From the NCBI RefSeq assembly GCF_000025725.1, contig NC_013943.1, positions 1,178,001 through 1,242,000 of the forward strand: DNA of 64,000 bases. Direction: 5' to 3'. This DNA is from Denitrovibrio acetiphilus DSM 12809 (lineage in GTDB: Bacteria > Chrysiogenota > Deferribacteres > Deferribacterales > Geovibrionaceae). Shown piece after piece: positions 15,734 through 24,075 of this stretch. The notes beneath the pieces were generated by a model. That model did not search any database. It saw only the letters and a program-made list of their open reading frames with translations, and was not told the origin of the DNA. The first letter of the stretch is position 1. Each line of letters opens with the position of its first letter. A program made the translations under genes and the position numbers.

Positions 15734-16845
15734 TTCAGCAGTTCTGTAATATTTTTATATTTCATGCCGAATGCATCGGCGACACCTTTGCATGTGACCT
15801 GCCCACTTATAATGTTAGCGCCTTTGGCTGTTTCGGGATCTTCTGTCATAGCTCCTTTCCACCCTTTGCCTGCAATATTGAGAATGTATGGAAGTGTTGC
15901 GTTAGTTAATGCCATTGTTGATGTTTTTGCCACAGCACCGGGCATATTTGCCACGCAGTAATGTATTATGCCGTCTATTGTATATACCGGATCGGAATGT
16001 GTTGTAGGACGTGATGTCTCAAAACACCCCCCTTGATCTATGGCTACATCTACCAGAACTGTTCCAGGCTGCATAAGTCTTAGCATGTCCGCTGTGATAA
16101 GTTTTGGCGCTTTTGCTCCGGGTAAAAGCACTGCACCGATTACAACATCAGCATCGGCTATAAGTTTTCTGACCGTGTCAGGAGAGGACATCACAGGAAT
16201 ACAGTTTTTTGGCATCACATCTGAGAGATAGCGCAATCTGTCAAGTGACATGTCTGCGATATAAACCCTTGCTCCCAGTCCGCATGCTATTTTGGCTGCA
16301 TTGATGCCTACCACACCGCCTCCCAGTACAACGACAGTTCCAGGTTCCACACCGGGGACACCGCCGAGAAGCTTCCCTTTGCCTCCGAAAGACATTTCCA
16401 GATATTTTGCTCCCTCCTGAGCAGCCATCCTGCCTGCAACCTCACTCATTGGTGTCAAAAGCGGGAGCGAGCCGTTACTGCTCTGTATTGTTTCATAAGC
16501 TATGCAGACTGCATTACTTTTTATGAGAGCCTCTGTGAGCATTTTGTCCGCAGCGAGGTGCAGGTATGTGAATATTATCTGGTCTGGTCGGATCATTCCG
16601 TACTCTTCGGGCTGGGGCTCTTTGACATGCAAAACCATATCGGCTTTGTTATAGACTGCTTCTGCATCTGGCATAACGCCAACCCCTGCGTTAACATATG
16701 CTTCGTTGGTGAATCCGCTGTTAACACCTGCTGTTGACTCCACTACGACACTATGCCCTGCCTGCACTAGTATTTCTGCTCCTGCGGGTGTCATAGAAAC
16801 TCTATTTTCATCTTTTTTAATCTCTTTTAGGATACCGACTATCAT
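15730..16845 (-). CDS. ald: Alanine dehydrogenase
   Basis: 371 residues, normal length. Catalyses NAD-dependent, reversible conversion of L-alanine to pyruvate and ammonia in the cytoplasm. K75 and H96 correspond to the pyruvate-binding Lys and catalytic His of characterised enzymes, and the NAD-binding Rossmann loop VLGGGVVG follows in the middle. It lies 32 bases after a rhodanese-like gene on the same strand and may be co-transcribed with it, though the functions do not obviously connect. Confidence 0.95.
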   Translation of the reverse strand: MIVGILKEIKKDENRVSMTPAGAEILVQAGHSVVVESTAGVNSGFTNEAYVNAGVGVMPDAEAVYNKADMVLHVKEPQPEEYGMIRPDQIIFTYLHLAADKMLTEALIKSNAVCIAYETIQSSNGSLPLLTPMSEVAGRMAAQEGAKYLEMSFGGKGKLLGGVPGVEPGTVVVLGGGVVGINAAKIACGLGARVYIADMSLDRLRYLSDVMPKNCIPVMSSPDTVRKLIADADVVIGAVLLPGAKAPKLITADMLRLMQPGTVLVDVAIDQGGCFETSRPTTHSDPVYTIDGIIHYCVANMPGAVAKTSTMALTNATLPYILNIAGKGWKGAMTEDPETAKGANIISGQVTCKGVADAFGMKYKNITELLN

Positions 16846-16877
16846 AAGAACTCCTTATCTGAAGGGATGGGGTGAGT

Positions 16878-17297
16878 TTAGTTTGTATATCTCTCAAACG
16901 GAACATTGTGTCTGGCTGCCGCTATAACTCCGCCCTTTAGGTCTATAGCTTGGGAGAAACCAGCCTGTCTGAGAAATTTGACCACTCTGGCAGTTCTGTT
17001 GCCGGAATTACATATTATCCCGAAAGGTTCCTGCGGATTTACAATTTTCTTAAGTTTCCTCACGAATTTTTCTGCATCATACTGCCCTTTCTCATTATAA
17101 AAAGTCATTATATAAGAACCTTTTACTATTCCTGTCCGTTTCCATTCCCTTTTGGTTCGTATGTCTATGATTTTTATGCCTGTTTTATAAAGTGCTGTTG
17201 ATAGCTCCTGATCTCTGCTTTTTGGGCTTTGCATAAATGCGTTGCTGGTGGCTGCTATGGATAATATTAAAAGCAGGATAATAAGTTTTGGTTTCAT
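16878..17297 (-). CDS. Exported rhodanese-like protein
   Basis: 139 residues with a Sec-type signal peptide (about 1-20) and one rhodanese domain. The active-site loop is C96-N-S-G-N-R101, so the catalytic cysteine is present and sulfur transfer or thiol binding in the periplasm is plausible. The domain is compact, near the size of GlpE/PspE. Located just upstream of ald. Partner unknown. Confidence 0.82.
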   Translation of the reverse strand: MKPKLIILLLILSIAATSNAFMQSPKSRDQELSTALYKTGIKIIDIRTKREWKRTGIVKGSYIMTFYNEKGQYDAEKFVRKLKKIVNPQEPFGIICNSGNRTARVVKFLRQAGFSQAIDLKGGVIAAARHNVPFERYTN

Positions 17298-17355
17298 AAT
17301 TTTGCTCCGGATTTAACATGAATATTCATCGTTTATGTTGCTGAATAATATATAT

Positions 17356-17379
17356 ATGATATCGTTAATATTATATCAT
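17356..17379. promoter_or_regulatory. Inverted repeat upstream of the GGDEF gene
   Basis: ATGATAT (17356-17362) and ATATCAT (17373-17379), 10 bases apart, between divergent rhodanese and GGDEF genes. It could be an operator; no regulator can be assigned. Confidence 0.3.
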
Positions 17380-17402
17380 TTTAAGTATTTTGCGAGGTAA
17401 TC

Positions 17403-18677
17403 TTGTTCAAGAATCTGGATTTTCTACAAACAGGTAATGTCAGAGTTCTGGTTATCGATGGTTCACAGAGTGAGCTTAAAAAGATGTCTGATATCCTCAG
17501 TGCCAACGGCTATGAGCCCTCTACTTCATGCAGTGGAGAGAGAGGCATCATGACAGCCAGACAGATTCTGCCGGATATAATACTGCTGGAAGCTGATTTG
17601 CCGGATATAAGTGGATATGAAGTTTGTAAGAGGCTTAAAAGTCAGCCTCAGACAGAAGATGTTCCTGTTATTTTCATTACGGCTGATACAGAAAAAGATG
17701 ATGTCCTGCAAGGTTTTAATGCAGGAGCAACGGACTATATTATAAAACCCTATGTTGATGACGTGATGATTGCGAGGGTTTCCGCTCATTCGAAACTGGC
17801 GGTTAAAAGCCGGCAGGAGAAGATGCTTTCTGAGATGATAGATAAATATGTACTTGAAATCATTATCGATACGAGCGGTATTATTAAATATATAAGCAGT
17901 GCATTTGCCCGACTTACAGGGTATGAGCCGGATGAGCTGATTGGTAAAAGTTTTGATATGCTGAAACATCCAGAGGCATTCCGCTCTGCCATGCCGGACA
18001 TTCTTGATTCCGTTAAGAATAAATATACTTATTATAAAGAGATTGATATCGTTGCTAAAAATGGCGACAGGTGTGTGCTGAACACATTTGCAGAGCCTCT
18101 TATGGAGCGCAGAGGCAATGTCACAGGCGCCCAGTGCTTTATGGTGGATGTTACAAGTAAAAAAGAACTGGAACTCATTGCTGTCACAGATAAACTCACA
18201 AGACTGCATAACAGGCAGAAACTTGATCAGGTTATGAACTATGAAATGAGCCAGTTTCAGCGGTATGGAACAAAATTCTCTGTGATAATTATAGATGCAG
18301 ATGATTTTAAGACAGTTAATAATTCTCATAGCTATCATATAGGCGACAAAATACTTGTAAAAATATCCGGTATTCTGCTTATGAATGTCAGAGATAGTGA
18401 CACCTGCGGCAGGTGGGGCGGTGATGAGTTTCTTGTTATCCTCCCGAAAGCATCCGAAGGTGATGCTGTTATAGTGGCTGAAAAGCTGCGTAAAACCATC
18501 GCTGAAAGAGACTACGGCATAGATAATAATGTTACTGTCAGCATAGGTGTTGCAGAGATTGAGAAAGGCGAGACTGTAGCAAAGCTTGTTGCCTCTGCCG
18601 GTAAAGCGCTTTATAAAGCAAAAAAATCCGGCAAAAACTGTATTGTTGCTTATTCGGAGACTGATAACCCTGTTTGA
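17403..18677 (+). CDS. Pseudo-receiver-PAS-GGDEF diguanylate cyclase
   Basis: 424 residues from a TTG start preceded by GAGG. Receiver-like domain 12-130, PAS about 145-262, GGDEF domain about 265-420. The cyclase looks active: RWGGDEF is intact and a RxxD inhibitory site (RDSD) lies five residues before it. The receiver is altered: the phospho-acceptor position is Glu (E63 in LLEADLPD) instead of Asp, and the second acidic-pocket residue is Gly (D19-G20). T93 and K115 are kept. Glu can mimic a phosphorylated state, so the protein may make c-di-GMP without a kinase. Single gene. Confidence 0.9.
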   Translation: MFKNLDFLQTGNVRVLVIDGSQSELKKMSDILSANGYEPSTSCSGERGIMTARQILPDIILLEADLPDISGYEVCKRLKSQPQTEDVPVIFITADTEKDDVLQGFNAGATDYIIKPYVDDVMIARVSAHSKLAVKSRQEKMLSEMIDKYVLEIIIDTSGIIKYISSAFARLTGYEPDELIGKSFDMLKHPEAFRSAMPDILDSVKNKYTYYKEIDIVAKNGDRCVLNTFAEPLMERRGNVTGAQCFMVDVTSKKELELIAVTDKLTRLHNRQKLDQVMNYEMSQFQRYGTKFSVIIIDADDFKTVNNSHSYHIGDKILVKISGILLMNVRDSDTCGRWGGDEFLVILPKASEGDAVIVAEKLRKTIAERDYGIDNNVTVSIGVAEIEKGETVAKLVASAGKALYKAKKSGKNCIVAYSETDNPV

Positions 18678-18743
18678 CTATCCAGTATAATTTGTATATA
18701 GTGTAATATGACTAAATTAATCTTATTAAAAGAGGAGTTCAAA

Positions 18744-19244
18744 ATGGAAAGAAAAGGCGCAGTTACTATGAAAGGAAATCCTTTAACACTTGTTGGCTCT
18801 GAGCTTAAAGTTGGCGATAAAGCGCCTGATTTTACTGTTGTGGATCAGGGACTAAAACCTGTAAAGCTTTCTGACTATGCAGGCAAAACTGTTGTTATCA
18901 GCGTTACACCGTCAATTGATACTCCGGTTTGTGATTTTCAGCTTAGAAAGATGAATGCGGATGTGGCAGGGAAAGAAGGGATGGCTGTAATGAATATCAG
19001 CATGGATCTTCCTTTTGCTATTAAAAAGTTTTGTGCTGTTGCAGAAATAGAAAATGCACTTGCTCTCAGCGACCATAAAGATGCTTCTTTCGGCGAGGCA
19101 TACGGTGTGCTTATTAAAGAGCTTAGACTGCTTGCCAGAGCGATTTTTGTTGTGGATGCAGGTGGGAAAATATCCTACGTTGAGGTTGTTCCTGAAGCTA
19201 CTGATAACCCTGACTATACAAAGCTTATGAGTTTTCTCGGATAA
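18744..19244 (+). CDS. tpx: Thiol peroxidase
   Basis: 166 residues counted from ATG 18744, selected for its AGAGGAG SD; the upstream ATG at 18708 lacks one. Atypical 2-Cys peroxiredoxin that reduces hydroperoxides with thioredoxin. Peroxidatic C63 lies in TPSIDTPVCD and resolving C97 in KKFCAVAE, matching the Tpx spacing. A strong terminator follows at 19274, so it is monocistronic. Confidence 0.95.
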   Translation: MERKGAVTMKGNPLTLVGSELKVGDKAPDFTVVDQGLKPVKLSDYAGKTVVISVTPSIDTPVCDFQLRKMNADVAGKEGMAVMNISMDLPFAIKKFCAVAEIENALALSDHKDASFGEAYGVLIKELRLLARAIFVVDAGGKISYVEVVPEATDNPDYTKLMSFLG

Positions 19245-19273
19245 ACCTGAGAATATAATTATGATAATTATCG

Positions 19274-19295
19274 GGGGGCTTTTGCCCCCTTTTTT
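19274..19295 (+). terminator. Rho-independent terminator of tpx
   Basis: GGGGGC (19274-19279), TTTT loop, GCCCCC (19284-19289), then six T. A textbook intrinsic terminator 30 bases after the tpx stop. Confidence 0.92.
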
Positions 19296-19335
19296 CATCT
19301 ATATTAAAACTTTCTGATTAGAGGCTCTGCTGGCA

Positions 19336-19344
19336 TGTTATAAT
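19336..19344 (+). promoter_or_regulatory. Extended -10 promoter of the cyclase gene
   Basis: TGTTATAAT: consensus TATAAT at 19339-19344 with the extended-minus-10 TGN in front, 26 bases before the start codon. No clear -35 box. Confidence 0.55.
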
Positions 19345-19370
19345 GTAATAATTATTTTATGTAGGTTGTT

Positions 19371-21455
19371 ATGTATTCAGTTAAGGTTCTTCTTAAAAAT
19401 TACAGGTTAATTTCTTTTATAATAATTTCCGTGTTTGCTGTCATAGGCTACTGCTATCAGCCTGCGGCTTTGCAGAAGTTTTCTCTGGGGCTTGAGGATA
19501 TTAAGTTCAGCGCACGTTCAGCTCTGGGGCTTGCTCCCACACCGGATAAAGATATCATCATTATCGAAGTCGATGAGCCCAGTGTGAATAAGGTTGGTCG
19601 ATGGCCATGGAACAGAGACGTTATGTCTGAGCTTTTCAAAGATCTGTCTGAAGCCTCGGTTGTGGGGCTTGATATCGTTTTTTCGGAAACATCAGATGAA
19701 GAGAAGGATAACCTGCTCGCAGATACTATCTATAATAACGGTAATATTATACTTGGTTATTTTTTTCGTGATGTTGCCACCGAGGAGACAACAGAGCTGG
19801 ATGTTGATTACTTGCAGGATTGCGCTTATATGAACTTCAGCCTGCTGGATGATGTTGTTGGGGTAAAGGAATTTCCATATGCAGAAGTAAATATACCTAT
19901 TATCGCTGAATCAGCCCTTACCTGTGCATATTTCAGCACAGAGCCGGATGCCGACGGACTTTACCGTCGTTACCCGCTTGCTTATATCCACAAAGGCTAC
20001 ATCCTGCCCCCTCTCGCTGTTCAGATGCTTCGCTATTCACTCAACAAAGAAGTTGATCTTAAACTGGATAAAAATGGTGTAAGGTCTTTTGACATAGGCG
20101 ATATTGATATTAAAAATCACTCCTACATACGTCTTAATTTTTATGATGAAGTTCAATATGTTTCAGCCTATGAGGTGCTTGACGGCACTGTCCCCCCCTC
20201 ATATTTCAAAGATAAAATGGTTATCGTAGGTGTTACAGAGGTCGGTGTTTATGATATGCGTCCAACACCAATCAACTCTATAACCCCCGGGGTATCACTG
20301 CATTATGTTGCACTCAGCAATCTTTTACAGGATGAACTGCTTACAACATCTGAACTTGCGGATTATCTTAGCATATTTCTGACCCTTATTGTTATGCTTG
20401 GTATCTCTTTCATGCGCAAGCAGGTGCATAGGATAGGGCTTTATACTGTTGCACTGATTGTTTCAGGCGGGGCGTCTTATTGTATGTTTTTCTTTGGCAA
20501 CTATTGGCAGCACGAGTTTTTCACTGTTGCGCCTTCGATTATATTTATAGCCAGTCTGGAATCATTTGCGTTCTTTACTGTTGAGCGTAAGGCGAAAGAG
20601 GTGAAGAAGGCTTTCAGTTCTTATGTTTCGCCCGCGCTGGTGGAAGAGATCCAGAAAGACCCCGATAAGCTCAAACTTGGTGGAGAGGAGAGATGTGTTT
20701 CGATAATGTTTTCTGATATACGGGGCTTCACATCCCTGTCAGAAAGCCTTTCTGCTCCGGAGCTTGTTTCCATGCTTAATAAGATACATGGTCCTATGAC
20801 AAATGTTGTGCTGAACAATAAAGGGATGCTCGACAAATATATAGGCGATGCAATGATGGTGCTGTATAACACTCCTCTCGACCTTGAAGATCATGCAGAT
20901 ATGGCTGTTTATTCTGCGTTGGAGCTTATACGCACTCTCCACACCATAAATGAACGTTTCACTGTTGAAGGGCTTCCTAACATTGATATTGGTATAGGTA
21001 TCAACACAGGTCTTGCCGTTTGTGGTAATATGGGTTCACAGGTGCGTTTTGAGTACACAGCGATAGGTGACAGTGTAAACCTTGCTTCAAGACTGGAAGG
21101 ACTTTGTAAAGTATATAAAACCCGTATAGTTGTCAGTGAACACACGAAGGATATGTGCAGTCTGCATTTTCTTATGCGTAAGCTGGATAATGTAAAAGTT
21201 AAGGGGAAACATAAGCCCGTAGCTATATTCGAGGTTATGGAGGATACGGAGGAACTCAGAGAACTGAAAGAAAAATATGAAAAAGCTCTCGAAATGTATT
21301 TCAGCAGGCAGTTCGAAGACGCTTTCAAAGCCTTTGAAAAACTGGCAGAGGAAGGCGACAAAACATCAGAAGTGTTTCTGGAACGCTGTGAACATTATAA
21401 AGACGATCCACCGCAGGATGACTGGGACGGTTCGTTCACGATGAAGAGTAAATAA
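19371..21455 (+). CDS. CHASE2-domain class III adenylate/guanylate cyclase
   Basis: 694 residues. TM1 about 14-32, extracytoplasmic CHASE2 sensor about 35-330, two or three further TM segments about 343-420, then a class III cyclase domain (about 440-620). Both metal-binding aspartates are seen, in FSDIRGFT and in YIGDAMM, with the conserved EYTAIGDSVNLASRLE block. A charged C-terminal TPR-like helix pair ends the protein. It should make cAMP or cGMP in response to an external signal. Its own extended -10 promoter is present; pfkA follows 20 bases later and may be co-transcribed. Confidence 0.92.
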   Translation: MYSVKVLLKNYRLISFIIISVFAVIGYCYQPAALQKFSLGLEDIKFSARSALGLAPTPDKDIIIIEVDEPSVNKVGRWPWNRDVMSELFKDLSEASVVGLDIVFSETSDEEKDNLLADTIYNNGNIILGYFFRDVATEETTELDVDYLQDCAYMNFSLLDDVVGVKEFPYAEVNIPIIAESALTCAYFSTEPDADGLYRRYPLAYIHKGYILPPLAVQMLRYSLNKEVDLKLDKNGVRSFDIGDIDIKNHSYIRLNFYDEVQYVSAYEVLDGTVPPSYFKDKMVIVGVTEVGVYDMRPTPINSITPGVSLHYVALSNLLQDELLTTSELADYLSIFLTLIVMLGISFMRKQVHRIGLYTVALIVSGGASYCMFFFGNYWQHEFFTVAPSIIFIASLESFAFFTVERKAKEVKKAFSSYVSPALVEEIQKDPDKLKLGGEERCVSIMFSDIRGFTSLSESLSAPELVSMLNKIHGPMTNVVLNNKGMLDKYIGDAMMVLYNTPLDLEDHADMAVYSALELIRTLHTINERFTVEGLPNIDIGIGINTGLAVCGNMGSQVRFEYTAIGDSVNLASRLEGLCKVYKTRIVVSEHTKDMCSLHFLMRKLDNVKVKGKHKPVAIFEVMEDTEELRELKEKYEKALEMYFSRQFEDAFKAFEKLAEEGDKTSEVFLERCEHYKDDPPQDDWDGSFTMKSK

Positions 21456-21475
21456 TAAGAATGACGGAGATAAAA

Positions 21476-22438
21476 ATGAAAAAGATAGCAGTTATGACAA
21501 GCGGTGGTGACAGCCCGGGGATGAACGCAGGTATCAGAAGTGTTGTCCGCACAGGGCTTGCGAATGATATCGAAGTATATGGGATTGAACAGGGGTTCAA
21601 AGGGCTGATAGAAGGGCAGATTCGTAAGCTCAACAGCCGGGATGTTTCAAATACTATCCAGCGTGGCGGAACATTTCTCCGCAGTGCCAGATGTATGGAA
21701 TTCAAAACAGAAGCAGGTCAGAAGAAGGCTCTGGATAATCTTGAATCATTCGGTATAGAAGGTTTGATTGTCATAGGCGGTGACGGTTCTCTGACAGGAG
21801 CTAAAATTCTGTATGAAAAATATGGTGTAAAGGTTGTCGGTATGCCCGGATCCATTGATAATGATATTTACGGAACAAGTATATCTATAGGTGTTGACAC
21901 TGCTCTTAATAATATTGCAAGAGCTGTGGACATGATCAACGAAACAGCCAGCTCGCACGACAGAACTTTCATTATCGAAGTTATGGGGCGGCACTGCGGA
22001 TATCTGGCGCTTATGTCTGCTATAGCCTGCGGGGCGGAAGCTGTTATCATTCCTGAAATAGAATACAACCTTGAAAATATAATAGATAAGATAAAGCAGA
22101 GGTATGTTGAAGGTAAATCCAGAAGTGTTGTCATTGTTGCAGAGGGTGCCGGAAGTGCTGTGGATTTTGGCAAAGCATTTCAGCTTATCGGCGGTTTTGA
22201 TACACGAATTACCGTTCTTGGTCACCTTCAGAGAGGGGGGAGCCCGACTGTTTTCGACAGGACACTCGCCACAAGAATGGGAGCAGCGGCTGTTGACGGA
22301 CTTCTTGCCGGACATGGCGGTGTTATGACAGCTCTTGCCGGACGCGAAATATCACTTATTGATCTTGATGTAGTTCTGTCTAACAAGCGTGAGCTCGACA
22401 CTAAATTTATGGAGATTGCCGAGGATCTCAGCCTCTGA
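21476..22438 (+). CDS. pfkA: ATP-dependent 6-phosphofructokinase
   Basis: 320 residues from ATG 21476 (SD ACGGAG; the ATG at 21461 would overlap this SD). Glycolytic phosphorylation of fructose 6-phosphate. The GGDGS motif carries Gly rather than Asp at the position that separates ATP- from pyrophosphate-using enzymes, so ATP is the expected donor. The substrate motif reads PGSIDND, with Ser where most have Thr. First gene of a tight operon: its stop overlaps the next start by one base (TGATG). Confidence 0.95.
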   Translation: MKKIAVMTSGGDSPGMNAGIRSVVRTGLANDIEVYGIEQGFKGLIEGQIRKLNSRDVSNTIQRGGTFLRSARCMEFKTEAGQKKALDNLESFGIEGLIVIGGDGSLTGAKILYEKYGVKVVGMPGSIDNDIYGTSISIGVDTALNNIARAVDMINETASSHDRTFIIEVMGRHCGYLALMSAIACGAEAVIIPEIEYNLENIIDKIKQRYVEGKSRSVVIVAEGAGSAVDFGKAFQLIGGFDTRITVLGHLQRGGSPTVFDRTLATRMGAAAVDGLLAGHGGVMTALAGREISLIDLDVVLSNKRELDTKFMEIAEDLSL

Positions 22439-22935
22439 TGAGTGTTACAACAAAAGGCGGAGACAAAGGGAAGACCTCCCTATATAGCGGTCAAAGGGTT
22501 TCTAAGGATGATATCCGAATTGAAACAGTGGGGACAGGCGATGAGCTTGTTTCTAATCTCGGAGAGTTAAAATTTTTTGTTCCTGACTATAAGGGAACCA
22601 TAGACCGTGTGCAAAAGAACCTCTTTGTTGTAAATGCCCACTGCGCAGATATGGATGGTGGACGGTATGATGTTGCAGAGGAGGAGACAGACTTTCTGGA
22701 GTCGTTTATAAAAGAGGGTGAAAAGCGGCTTGACCTGAAAGGCTTTATACTCCCGTCTGAAAACAGGAGCGCAGCTAAGGCAGATGTGTGCAGAACAGTT
22801 TGCCGCAGATTTGAAAGAAGATTGATAAGTTTATCCGCTTGTGCTAATGTTAGCCCTGCTGTTTTAAAATACATTAACAGGCTGTCAGATTTCCTTTATA
22901 TCATGGCACGCCTCGTTGGAAAGGAGAATGACTGA
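22438..22935 (+). CDS. PduO-type cob(I)alamin adenosyltransferase
   Basis: 165 residues. Transfers adenosyl from ATP to reduced cobalamin to make the B12 coenzyme. Family motifs: TKGGDKGKTSLYSG at the N-terminus (ATP-binding loop), then R-x-x-CRRFERR and YINRLSDFLY in the C-terminal helices. Its start and stop both overlap neighbours by one base, so it is translated with pfkA and yqeY. No B12-dependent enzyme lies in the window. Confidence 0.92.
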   Translation: MSVTTKGGDKGKTSLYSGQRVSKDDIRIETVGTGDELVSNLGELKFFVPDYKGTIDRVQKNLFVVNAHCADMDGGRYDVAEEETDFLESFIKEGEKRLDLKGFILPSENRSAAKADVCRTVCRRFERRLISLSACANVSPAVLKYINRLSDFLYIMARLVGKEND

Positions 22936-23387
22936 TGTCACTGAAAGATCAGATAACTGCTGATATGAAAACATATATGAAAGAGAAAAATACTGTTGCT
23001 CTTGGCGCAGTGCGTATGCTCCGTTCCGAGATAAAGAATGTTGAGATAGACAATAAAATAGAGCTTGATGATGCTGCCGTGCAGAAAGTTATAGCCACTG
23101 CTATCAAAAAGCGTAAAGATGCCGCAGAGCAGTATACCAACGCAGACAGACCTGAGCTCGCTGCCAAAGAGATGGAAGAGGCAGAAATTCTTTCCGCTTA
23201 TATGCCTCTGCAGATGAGCGAGGCAGAAGTTAAGGCTATTGTTGAGAAAGCTTGTGAAGGTGTTGATACATCTGATAAAAGAATGTTCGGTAAGGTTATG
23301 CAGGACGTTATGGCAAAATCTCAGGGACGTGCGGACGGTAAGGTCGTCAATCAGCTTGTGAGGGAAGCATTTGATGGGAATAATTGA
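22935..23387 (+). CDS. yqeY: GatB/YqeY-domain protein
   Basis: 150 residues, whole-length YqeY family, related to the C-terminal tRNA-binding domain of the amidotransferase subunit GatB. Opens SLKDQITADMKTYMKEKNTV and includes the usual LRSEIKNVEID. It may touch tRNA or the translation apparatus; the role is not defined. Embedded in the pfkA-mutS2 operon, with one-base overlap upstream and a 14-base overlap with cvpA. Confidence 0.93.
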   Translation: MSLKDQITADMKTYMKEKNTVALGAVRMLRSEIKNVEIDNKIELDDAAVQKVIATAIKKRKDAAEQYTNADRPELAAKEMEEAEILSAYMPLQMSEAEVKAIVEKACEGVDTSDKRMFGKVMQDVMAKSQGRADGKVVNQLVREAFDGNN

Positions 23388-24075
23388 CATTGTACTGCTG
23401 ATAATAATCGGCGTTTTTGCTGTTAAAGGGCTTATTAAAGGTCTTGTTATGGAGATCTTTGGTCTGATAGCTCTGGTTGCGGGCTATATTGCAGGATTTA
23501 AATATTCACATGTATTTTCTAACCCCATATCAGCTCTCGGGCTGAATGAAAAGGCGTCCGATGCTCTCGGTTATGTTGTAGGCTTTTTACTTGCCTACAT
23601 TATTGTTGTGCTCATCGGCAACATTTTAAGTAAGGCTTTTAAAGAGATAAAATTAGGAGCTGTCAACAGGGGCGGAGGGTTCTTCTTCGGCGGGATAAAG
23701 TCTGCGGTTATCTTAGGTCTTATCCTCAGCGCAGTTATAACCGTTGCTCCTAAAGATGCGGCATTTACAAAAAACCTCCAAAGCGGTGTTGTGTCCGGCA
23801 GTCTGGCAAAGGTTGCTCCTTTTGTTTATAAAGTGATGAACAAGATACCTGATGTGAAAAAGATAAATCCTTTTGATATACCAGAAATACCTAAAAGCAG
23901 GGATGCCCTTGACATGCTGGAGGATGACGCTCTGAAAGATGCTCTGGATGCGGTTAAAAACTCTAAGGCCGTTGAAGAGATCAGAGATCTGCCGGAGAAT
24001 ACAAAAGATACTATAAAGGGACTTACGGAAGAGAAACCTCTGGAAGACCCCCTTGGAGATATGCAGAAGGACTAA
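23374..24075 (+). CDS. cvpA: CvpA-family membrane protein
   Basis: 233 residues from ATG 23374. Four predicted transmembrane helices in the first 150 residues, with IIDIVLLIIIGVFAVKGLIKG and a conserved NRGGGFFFGGIKSAVI in helix 4, as in CvpA. The acidic cytoplasmic tail (about 165-233) is longer than in E. coli CvpA. In other species the family affects envelope stress and colicin V production. Precedes mutS2 with no gap, an order found in other bacteria too. Confidence 0.88.
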   Translation: MGIIDIVLLIIIGVFAVKGLIKGLVMEIFGLIALVAGYIAGFKYSHVFSNPISALGLNEKASDALGYVVGFLLAYIIVVLIGNILSKAFKEIKLGAVNRGGGFFFGGIKSAVILGLILSAVITVAPKDAAFTKNLQSGVVSGSLAKVAPFVYKVMNKIPDVKKINPFDIPEIPKSRDALDMLEDDALKDALDAVKNSKAVEEIRDLPENTKDTIKGLTEEKPLEDPLGDMQKD

